Position numbers and translations under genes: made by a program. The notes under the pieces were generated by a model that was not told where the DNA came from, ran no database searches, and saw nothing but the letters and a program-made list of their open reading frames with translations. This document shows positions 34,916 through 42,027 of a DNA stretch of 64,000 bases, in pieces. Position 1 is the first letter of the stretch, and the number at the start of each line of letters is the position of its first letter. The DNA is taken from positions 1 to 64,000 of the forward strand of contig JAFWQJ010000003.1 in the NCBI GenBank assembly GCA_017545185.1. Direction: 5' to 3'. The stretch is from Oscillospiraceae bacterium (GTDB lineage: Bacteria > Bacillota > Clostridia > Oscillospirales > Ruminococcaceae).

Positions 34916-36799
34916 ATGGAACACAGAAAAACAGTATCAGCGATCCTCTCAGCGGTGACGGCCTGCGCGGTGCTGCCGACGTTCCCGGCGGTTTATGCCG
35001 CTGAAACAGAAGTCCCCGACTGGGTGCCCGCCGATTTCAAGGATGCTTGCTCATTCGACAACACCTACGGCAGCACGCTCGTAAAGGACGACATCATCTG
35101 CATTGTCACGCGGCATACCGGAGAAGGAACCGTGAAGCGTTTACCCCTGCTCGGCAGCGGAAACTACAAAACACTGGCTGACGAATGGTATAAGGGCGAA
35201 TTTGAATTATACGGAGACCTTTATCCGTACTACCATGTCACGGTCTATCAGCCGGAGGAATCCAAAAGCATCGTTTTTTATAACTATGACACGGAAAGCG
35301 GCAAGGAAACGGCTAAAGAAGATCAGTATGTCTTCTCGGTTGATCCGGAGCTGCATGTCACGGAGACTGACTGGCGCGCCGTCGTGCCGGACTGCATCAC
35401 AGAATACAGGGATTTCATCGGGGAGACCGGCAACGAATACGGGCTCGGCACAGACGGGTTCACGACCTGCAACATCGGCGGCAGAGGCAGATTTGTGATC
35501 TTGGCGGCAGCAAGCAACGGCTTCGCAGGCAGCTACATGGACAGCAAAGTCACCGTCAACGGCGCAAAACGTGAGCTCAGACTGTCAAACTGCAATTTAA
35601 AATATGCAGGGCCGGAGCCGACCGATCAGGGCAGCACATTCGTGCGTTTCCTTGAAATCACTGAGCCGGCAGACATTGAGGCGACCCTTGAGCATCACAT
35701 GGAACACATCGAGCATGAACCGTTCAGCGTCACCAAAAAGCTGAAAGCTGAGAAAGACAGCAGCGGATTCATCAGCGTCTCTGCGGCGGATGAACCGGCC
35801 AACGAGGAAGAATGGCGCAAATATGTGCCGGATACCTCTGACGAGGCCTATACGTTCCTGCGCAGTGAGGGACTTGTCTCAAGCAGCGAATCGTTTAATG
35901 AATTCAACATTGACAACCGCGGCGATTATCTGATCGCGGCAGCGGCGACCTACGGCGGACTGTCGCCCGCAATGGCAATGATCGAGCTGAGAAAAGACGG
36001 AAAGCTGCTGAAAATGACATCTGTTGACTGCAAGCCCGCTGTATCCGCTGACTACGCGGTGGACGGTGAATGCCTGATCTCCTATGCTAAAATCACGGAG
36101 CCGTGCACGATCACGGCATCCATCCGGAACGGTGAAAAGAATTTCCGGAAGGAAACAACCATCACCGTGACAGAGGATGCCGACGGCAAGCTCTGCTTTG
36201 CGGCTGAGGATGAATTCGCATTCCTGCCCAAGAGCTTTGAGGAGGCAGATGCATTTTTCAGCGAGAACGGGGCTGTCTCTGAGCAAAAGGGATATATCGT
36301 CTGCTGCGGTGAAACGAACCGCACGACCGGCTACAGCATTCTGACCGATACGGCAGGCTCTGCGGGCGCAGAGGTCGTGAAAAAGGTACAGTTCAGCCGG
36401 GAACAGGATACATTGGAGGACGGTGCAGACCGGACATATCAGTTCACTGTGCTCAAGCCGCTTGAGAAAGGAAAGCTGAAGGTCACGGTGCGTCAGGCGC
36501 GTGAATGGAACCCCGATGACGGCAGGATTCTGCAGACGAAGTTCTATTACGTCAGGGATTATCTGTCCCTTGCAGAGCTGAAGATCACTATGGGCGATCT
36601 GGACGGCGACGGTCAGATAACAACCGCCGATCTCGTGCTGATGAGCAAGTACCTCGGCGGCACCCAGGATCTGGATGAAGTGCAGTTCTTTGCAGCTGAC
36701 CTCCGGAACGACAACCGCATCAATGCGGCGGATCTCTCGGTCATGAAGCGGCAGCTTGCCGAAATCCGGAATCCGTCGCCTTCGATCACAAATACATAA
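34916..36799 (+). CDS. Secreted dockerin protein with four novel ~120-residue repeats
   Basis: 627 residues, signal peptide (1-30), no known catalytic domain. Four units of ~110-140 residues can be aligned: each starts with a VP-PKS-type Pro followed by an aromatic/acidic helix (WVPADFKDACSF, VVPDCITEYRDF, YVPDTSDEAYTF, FLPKSFEEADAF), then a Gly turn and a beta strand, and ends F-x-tvl/it-x-P-x5-I (HVTVYQPEES, RFLEITEPADI, SYAKITEPCTI, QFTVLKPLEKG). The dockerin (GDLDGDGQITTADLVLM and ADLRNDNRINAADLSVMKRQL) belongs to a different class from the GH enzymes nearby. ATG 34916 has GGAG 8 bases upstream. The role is unknown; repeated binding modules are plausible. Confidence 0.7.
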   Translation: MEHRKTVSAILSAVTACAVLPTFPAVYAAETEVPDWVPADFKDACSFDNTYGSTLVKDDIICIVTRHTGEGTVKRLPLLGSGNYKTLADEWYKGEFELYGDLYPYYHVTVYQPEESKSIVFYNYDTESGKETAKEDQYVFSVDPELHVTETDWRAVVPDCITEYRDFIGETGNEYGLGTDGFTTCNIGGRGRFVILAAASNGFAGSYMDSKVTVNGAKRELRLSNCNLKYAGPEPTDQGSTFVRFLEITEPADIEATLEHHMEHIEHEPFSVTKKLKAEKDSSGFISVSAADEPANEEEWRKYVPDTSDEAYTFLRSEGLVSSSESFNEFNIDNRGDYLIAAAATYGGLSPAMAMIELRKDGKLLKMTSVDCKPAVSADYAVDGECLISYAKITEPCTITASIRNGEKNFRKETTITVTEDADGKLCFAAEDEFAFLPKSFEEADAFFSENGAVSEQKGYIVCCGETNRTTGYSILTDTAGSAGAEVVKKVQFSREQDTLEDGADRTYQFTVLKPLEKGKLKVTVRQAREWNPDDGRILQTKFYYVRDYLSLAELKITMGDLDGDGQITTADLVLMSKYLGGTQDLDEVQFFAADLRNDNRINAADLSVMKRQLAEIRNPSPSITNT

Positions 36800-36827
36800 C
36801 TGACATTTCGGATACACACTCCTTTAT

Positions 36828-36868
36828 AAGCCGCGGCACTCCGTAAAAACGGGGTGCTGCGGCTTTTC
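36828..36868 (+). terminator. Terminator of the four-repeat dockerin gene
   Basis: AAGCCGC-GCAC-CCGT stem pairing with ACGG-GTGC-GCGGCTT, then TTCT. Confidence 0.85.
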
Positions 36869-36903
36869 TGTGCGCAATATGACAAAAGACAGCAATAAAC
36901 GAC

Positions 36904-36947
36904 TTGCATCCTTCAACGAAGAATGCTATAATAGTATAATAGCATTC
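36904..36947 (+). promoter_or_regulatory. Promoter of the BspA-like gene overlapped by an inverted repeat
   Basis: TTGCAT, 17 bases, TATAAT (36927-36932). Perfect 9-bp arms GAATGCTAT (36921-36929) and ATAGCATTC (36939-36947) straddle the -10, a good operator position. Confidence 0.75.
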
Positions 36948-37050
36948 TAATTATACAGTATGTATTTGACGCAACACCATACGGTCAGCCGGCACACAGC
37001 AGGTCTCTTTCTGCAGTGTGCCTGCAGCATAAAAAAGGAGGATAAGATCC

Positions 37051-39282
37051 ATGAAAAGCAAATTGGTCAGGCAGGCGGCGGCAGCAGCGCTGGCGCTTGC
37101 AATGGCAGCAGGTGCTCTGCCGGCATTTCCGGCGGCGGAAGGCTTCCTGTCCCCTGCCGCGGTCACAGCCAGCGCCGCAGACTTCAACCTTGCTGTTGAA
37201 GACGGCACGCTGACACTCGCGGGAGACATGAATGCAGATCCGCAGGAATTCCGCACGGCACTGAACGATCTGGACTGGTCAACGATCACTGCCTTGAAGG
37301 CCGCACCGAACGCGGTCTTTCCGGAGGACTGCTCCGGACTGTTCGCGGGCAGAAACACGCTGGAAACAGTTGATTTTTCCGGCGCGGATTTCTCTCATGT
37401 TCAGAAAACGGACGCCATGCTGAGCGGCTGTGTGAAGCTGCAGAGCGTCAAAATGACCGGCCTTGATCTCTCGGCACTGGAATCGTTCTACTATACGTTC
37501 GGCACCTGCAGAGCACTGAAATCGGTCGATCTGACCGGCTCCGTCATGACGAAGGTCAGCGACGCTTCTTCTCTGTTCGTCAACGACGAAGCGCTGGAGG
37601 AGGTCAAGGGACTTGCGATCAACAGCCCCAACCTGAAAAGAGTGTCCCAGATGTTCTACAACTGCCATGCGCTGAAAAGCATTGATCTCAGCCAGCTCCA
37701 TACTGACAGCGCGGAAAACTTCAATTCCATGTTCTTCGGATGCATTGCGCTGACAGAACTCGATCTCAGCGGATTCCGCACCGGCTGCGGCAAATACTTC
37801 GACAGTATGTTCAGCTACTGCACTTCGCTCCGCACGCTTGATCTGAGCAGCTTCGATACATCCAGTGCAGCGTCACTGTCCTATATGTTCAAGAACTGCA
37901 ATTCGCTCCTCGCGGTAGATGTCAGCAGCTTCGATACATCCAATGTGTATGATTTCGGCTCGATGTTTGCATACTGCCCCAGACTGAAAACCGCTGATCT
38001 CTCAAGCTTTTCTTTTGACGAAAATGTCGATGCAGCCTATCTGTTCAGCGAGTGCACCGATCTGACAGAAATTGATCTGAGCGGTTTTGACAGCAGCAAG
38101 ATGACAAGGACACGGGGGATGTTCGGCGGCTTAAAGCATCTGAAAAAGCTGACCCTCGGCGAGCATTTCACAGAGCTTACCGCAGAGATGAACCTGCCCG
38201 AGCCGCAGTTCGGCTGGGCGTATGAAAACGCGCCGGATACCGTCGTTTCCGTTCCCACTGACGACTACACCCCCTACACCACATTATCCAACAGCGGCAA
38301 AAACACATACATCAGCAGAGGCGGATACGGTGAGATCACCGATGTTCAGCTGATGCTCCTCAAGGACGGCAGCACCAACGTCCGCTTCTACGCTGAGCTT
38401 TCCGACCTCATGGATCCGCAGGCTGTCGAGGACGGAGAGGTCTGGTTCTTCATCTATAATGTTGCAGGCAGTGCTTCTGACCATTACGAAGCGCAGGTGG
38501 ATGAGAACGGCAGATATTACGTGACGGTCAATGTCCCTGCAAAGTGCATGGCATCCAAGATCGAAGCAGACCTTTTCTTCTACAGCCAGAAGATCCATCA
38601 TCTGCCGGAGGGCGCGGAGATGCCGCAGGATGTCTGGAGCAAGGAGTTTGACAGAGTGTACTACTCTATCCGCAACTATGCAGATACCCTGCTTGCAGAT
38701 CCTGTGACCTATGCAGCGGAGCAGGATCTCATCAAGGCGATGCTCTGCTACGGCGGTGCGGTACAGCGTCATTTCAATTATAATATTGATACGACAGCGC
38801 CGACCAACTACCCGGTCGCTGATCAGGGCATCGACTACAGCGGCAGAGAATTTACCGCAGCAAACAGCTTTGTCAAGCCGCAGCCGATCAACGGCCTGTC
38901 CTATGCAGGCAGCTCGGTCGTGCTCGGCGCAACAACAAAGCAGCGGCATTATTTCAAGCTTGAAAGCGGCAGCATTTCCGATTACAGCTTCACCGTGAAG
39001 AAGGGCGGAACAACAACGGCTGCGGAACCGGCGCTGTTCTCCGGTGATGACGGCGACCTCTACTTCATTGAGACCGCGGGCGCTTCCGCAATGGATCTTT
39101 ACAGTGCGCTGACGATCACCGCGGCAAGCAAGGCGGATGCATCTCATACAATGCAGTTCCGCTACAGTGCCATGGACTATGTCCGCCTCGGCCTGCAAAA
39201 CGGCAGACTGACCGGCACCGCCGCAAAGGTCGCGGAGACACTCGGCTGGTTTGCCGCAGAAGCGCAGAACTATCAGAACTGA
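37051..39282 (+). CDS. BspA-like leucine-rich repeat surface protein
   Basis: 743 residues. A signal peptide (~1-40) is followed by about ten DUF285/BspA repeats (~60-370) of the form L-LDLSSFDTSSAASLSYMFKNCNSL, recognised in secreted adhesins. The C-terminal ~340 residues are beta-rich, without dockerin or LPXTG motif; they include VWFFIYNV and a YGGAVQRHFNYN segment and are not recognised. It probably mediates adhesion or substrate contact. A GGCACAC/GTGTGCC hairpin lies in the leader (36991-37022) and AAGGAGG precedes the ATG. A tiny peptide gene follows 14 bases downstream. Confidence 0.8.
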   Translation: MKSKLVRQAAAAALALAMAAGALPAFPAAEGFLSPAAVTASAADFNLAVEDGTLTLAGDMNADPQEFRTALNDLDWSTITALKAAPNAVFPEDCSGLFAGRNTLETVDFSGADFSHVQKTDAMLSGCVKLQSVKMTGLDLSALESFYYTFGTCRALKSVDLTGSVMTKVSDASSLFVNDEALEEVKGLAINSPNLKRVSQMFYNCHALKSIDLSQLHTDSAENFNSMFFGCIALTELDLSGFRTGCGKYFDSMFSYCTSLRTLDLSSFDTSSAASLSYMFKNCNSLLAVDVSSFDTSNVYDFGSMFAYCPRLKTADLSSFSFDENVDAAYLFSECTDLTEIDLSGFDSSKMTRTRGMFGGLKHLKKLTLGEHFTELTAEMNLPEPQFGWAYENAPDTVVSVPTDDYTPYTTLSNSGKNTYISRGGYGEITDVQLMLLKDGSTNVRFYAELSDLMDPQAVEDGEVWFFIYNVAGSASDHYEAQVDENGRYYVTVNVPAKCMASKIEADLFFYSQKIHHLPEGAEMPQDVWSKEFDRVYYSIRNYADTLLADPVTYAAEQDLIKAMLCYGGAVQRHFNYNIDTTAPTNYPVADQGIDYSGREFTAANSFVKPQPINGLSYAGSSVVLGATTKQRHYFKLESGSISDYSFTVKKGGTTTAAEPALFSGDDGDLYFIETAGASAMDLYSALTITAASKADASHTMQFRYSAMDYVRLGLQNGRLTGTAAKVAETLGWFAAEAQNYQN

Positions 39283-39296
39283 AAGGAAGATTTACG

Positions 39297-39410
39297 ATGA
39301 AAGCTTATACATCTCCTGAACTTGAGATCACGGTGTTTGCATCCGAGGATGTCATCACAGCCAGCATCTTTGAAACGGGTGCCGAGGACGAAATGCCGGT
39401 CCTCATGTAA
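39297..39410 (+). CDS. 37-residue peptide with EDVITAS motif
   Basis: Starts ATG 39297, 14 bases after the BspA-like stop, with GAAAGGAAG upstream, and ends at TAA 39408 before a strong terminator. The sequence opens MKAYTSPELEITVFASEDVI and continues TASIFETGAEDEMPVLM. From memory, short proteins of the form K-Y-x-x-P-E-x-E-I-x-x-F-x-x-E-D-V-I/L-T are common in gut Clostridia; their function is not known to me. It is probably cotranscribed with the BspA-like gene. No signal peptide, membrane helix or Cys is present. Confidence 0.7.
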   Translation: MKAYTSPELEITVFASEDVITASIFETGAEDEMPVLM

Positions 39411-39421
39411 ACAGCAACAGA

Positions 39422-39452
39422 AAAGCACGCATCCTTCACGGGTGCGTGCTTT
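39422..39452. terminator. Convergent terminator between peptide gene and MFS gene
   Basis: AAAGCACGCA / TGCGTGCTTT perfect stem followed by T6 on the plus strand. The stop codon of the minus-strand MFS gene lies inside it. Confidence 0.9.
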
Positions 39453-40662
39453 TTTTATGTCTTTTCCCGGTATCGCTTCTCAGGAAGCGCGAGCAGGCAA
39501 GGAATCCCGCTGCTGCGAGCAGCAGAATGATCGCGAAAAGCTTGACAGGCTCCACTGCAATACCGCTCCGGATGCAAAGAAAGCTGAGGACGGCTGCCAT
39601 CATGTAGCCGGTCAGCGTGGCCTCCGTCATGGCCTTGTTGTAGCGGCCGACCAGTCCGCGGCCGGCTGCGGAAAAGTTGACGTAATACCGGCTGCCGGAG
39701 AGGAAAATGCCGTTGCCGATGCCGCTCAGTACCGCAGCGGCGGTCAGCAGCACCGGGGAACTGCTGTGAAAAACGATGATCATTCCGAGCGCCGCAGCCA
39801 TTGCAAGCGGCGCGGCCGTCCGGAGTTTCCAGAGCTTCATCGCCGGGAACAGCCCGATCACCACGGCGGAGACCAGAACCGTTCCCGCAAGGAACAGGCT
39901 GCTTTTCACCGCGTAATCCGCAACATGAAGGTGATCCTTCATGATATAGGCGACCGAAGGCATCAGCGTGTTCGTTGCGCAGTACATCAGAAAGGTATAG
40001 ATCATCGCAGTCCGGTCAGCCTTCTGCACGGATGCGGGTACTTCACCGGACGGTTCCGCATCCGCAGCGGATGCGTTCATTCTTCCGCTTCCGCCGCCGG
40101 AATAGGCTGTATACGCACGGATGACAGGCAGATAACCGACCAGCAGCAGGCTTACGGAAAGCAGAATACAAAGCCGCGGAGATCCCGCAAAGAATGAGAA
40201 AAACAGCGGGCCTGCAATATAACCGATCATCTGATAGGTCAGCAGGATGCGCACATTCTTTTCGCGGTCGGCATCCGAGACCGTACCGGAAATGAACACA
40301 TCAAAGACATTGTACAGGAAGTTCAGGCAGAAGCTGGAAATACCGAACAGCACCATATAGATCACCGAATGCTGCACCAGAAACATCGCGGCAAAGGTCA
40401 GGCAGAGCGCAAGTGCCATGCCGGCAGTCAGAAGGAACCTGCTCCGCCCGGTTCCCTGCATACTGCGCCGGATGATCCGCGACGACAGCATAATGCCGAA
40501 CATCGTGCAGAGTGCACTGATAAACAGTGCGGCAGAGACGAGCGTTTCCTTCTTCTCCGGATAATAGCTGTCATAAAACATCTGCACCGCAATGTTCCGG
40601 ATGCCCGCGGAAAACACGGATGTACAGAGATACACAAGATCGCGCAGGAGCTGCTTTCTCAC
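39436..40662 (-). CDS. MFS transporter, last gene of the putative lipid operon
   Basis: 408 residues with about twelve hydrophobic helices split by a cytoplasmic loop near the middle (SGGGSGRMNASAADAEPSGE). Short Arg-rich loops (SSRIIRRSMQGTGRSR) fit the major facilitator fold. Substrate not readable. It starts 2 bases after the CDP-alcohol phosphatidyltransferase stop. E. coli pairs the MFS lysophospholipid flippase LplT with the acyltransferase/acyl-ACP synthetase Aas; an analogous MFS plus acyl ligase-PlsC pairing occurs here, so lipid flipping is a reasonable inference, not shown by sequence. Confidence 0.85.
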   Translation of the reverse strand: MRKQLLRDLVYLCTSVFSAGIRNIAVQMFYDSYYPEKKETLVSAALFISALCTMFGIMLSSRIIRRSMQGTGRSRFLLTAGMALALCLTFAAMFLVQHSVIYMVLFGISSFCLNFLYNVFDVFISGTVSDADREKNVRILLTYQMIGYIAGPLFFSFFAGSPRLCILLSVSLLLVGYLPVIRAYTAYSGGGSGRMNASAADAEPSGEVPASVQKADRTAMIYTFLMYCATNTLMPSVAYIMKDHLHVADYAVKSSLFLAGTVLVSAVVIGLFPAMKLWKLRTAAPLAMAAALGMIIVFHSSSPVLLTAAAVLSGIGNGIFLSGSRYYVNFSAAGRGLVGRYNKAMTEATLTGYMMAAVLSFLCIRSGIAVEPVKLFAIILLLAAAGFLACSRFLRSDTGKRHKKSTHP

Positions 40663-40664
40663 GC

Positions 40665-41414
40665 TTATCTGCCCTCTTTCTTCAGACGGAAGAACAGGGT
40701 GAACGCCATTCTGCAGACCTCTGCCGCCGCGCCGACGATCATCGGGATCATGATGATATCAAGCAGCATCACGGGGAAAGTACCGATATGGAACACCGTG
40801 ATCGGTCCGAAAATGAAATTGATGATCGCAACGACGATATACGAGACATGGATCTCGAACGGGCCGAAGGGCGGGAACGGGAACTCGTTGTAGATCATGA
40901 TATAATGCATGGTGCAGAGCATGTGGATGCCGTACAGCGGTGCGCCGAACGCGGCAAATTCCAGATGTCCGAAGGGCGAAAGGCCGATAAACAGCAGCGT
41001 GAACGTGCAGACCAGCGTATCCGACATGATGTCGAAGAAGCCGCCGCGCAGGGATTTCTGATTGCGCGTTCTTGCCATGTAGCCGTCCAGATTGTCGCAG
41101 ACGATATGCGTCAGCAGACCGAGCACTGCGGCGAGGAAGAACCAGCGCGAGAACGTCCCGAGGAAGAAGCAGAGCGAGCCGGTCAGTCCCGCGATGATGC
41201 CGATTGTCGTCACGACGTTCGGATGAACGGTCTCCGGGATCAGATACGCGAATTTATACGTAAAATCCGCAAATTTCCGCTCCATAACACTCGGAACGGT
41301 CTTGAGCGGCGCGTCCTTTGCGCCGGACTGGTCAGGCCTTATGCTGGCGGCTGCCTTCTTCGCCGCCTTCATCTGCTTTTTGGTCAGCTTGTCATCCTGT
41401 TTCAGTTCACTCAT
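40665..41414 (-). CDS. CDP-alcohol phosphatidyltransferase family protein
   Basis: 249 residues. The family motif DGX2ARX8GX3DX3D is complete, running from DGYMAR to GGFFDIMSD. Six or so hydrophobic helices surround it. These enzymes join a CDP-activated moiety to an alcohol: either CDP-diacylglycerol plus headgroup, or CDP-headgroup plus diacylglycerol. As the same operon encodes a soluble cytidylyltransferase, the second is favoured. Its start overlaps the HAD gene's end by 8 bases. Confidence 0.92.
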   Translation of the reverse strand: MSELKQDDKLTKKQMKAAKKAAASIRPDQSGAKDAPLKTVPSVMERKFADFTYKFAYLIPETVHPNVVTTIGIIAGLTGSLCFFLGTFSRWFFLAAVLGLLTHIVCDNLDGYMARTRNQKSLRGGFFDIMSDTLVCTFTLLFIGLSPFGHLEFAAFGAPLYGIHMLCTMHYIMIYNEFPFPPFGPFEIHVSYIVVAIINFIFGPITVFHIGTFPVMLLDIIMIPMIVGAAAEVCRMAFTLFFRLKKEGR

Positions 41415-42027
41415 GATTCTTTTCTCCTTTTTTCATAAGATATGCGCGCAGGCTCTGCTCCGCCTCGCGCCAGTTCTTCACGCGGAGCAGATTCTCCGCG
41501 GAAATGCCTCTGTTATACGGCGCGTCAAACAGCAGCACGCAGATGCCGTGCTCTGCAAGCTTTTTCGCCGTGACCGGGTGGTCATCTATCATCACGCTGA
41601 CATGATATTTCTTGCAGAATCGATGCTTTTCATCCGCGGCATGTTTCTCATCGCAGAGCAGCAGCTTATCACAGCAAAAGCCGTTCCGATGCAGCCAGTT
41701 CGTCAGTGCGCGGCGGCTGTACCGCCCGAGCGGCGAATCCGACATGGCAAATTTGCGCGCGGTGATCTGATAAATGCTGTGCCCCCCGCGCTTCAGCCGC
41801 CGGTATACGCCTGCGGCATCCGGATAGGGCGGATAGCTCCGGCAGTAATACGGCAGGAACCAGCGCATCCCGAACAGCAGCACCGGCAGTCCGCTGACGC
41901 CGAACATTTCCTCGAGCGTATAGCCCGCAGGATCGGCCGGCTGCTTCCGGAAGAACCGGCTCCCGTATTTCAGCATGAAATGCCGGGTGTCCAGCAATAC
42001 GCCGTCAACGTCAATGCCGATCCTCAT
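41407..42027 (-). CDS. HAD-superfamily phosphatase (5'-nucleotidase-like)
   Basis: 206 residues. Motif I is IDVDGVLLD at the N-terminus (nucleophile and acid Asp), motif II a Thr in YQITARK, and motif IV is MIDDHP. The layout resembles NT5C-type deoxynucleotidases, which also act on other small phosphate esters. Within this operon it could trim a phosphorylated headgroup precursor or lysophosphatidate-like intermediate. It overlaps the acyl ligase gene by 4 bases (ATGA) and the transferase gene by 8, so coexpression is tight. Confidence 0.8.
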   Translation of the reverse strand: MRIGIDVDGVLLDTRHFMLKYGSRFFRKQPADPAGYTLEEMFGVSGLPVLLFGMRWFLPYYCRSYPPYPDAAGVYRRLKRGGHSIYQITARKFAMSDSPLGRYSRRALTNWLHRNGFCCDKLLLCDEKHAADEKHRFCKKYHVSVMIDDHPVTAKKLAEHGICVLLFDAPYNRGISAENLLRVKNWREAEQSLRAYLMKKGEKNHE

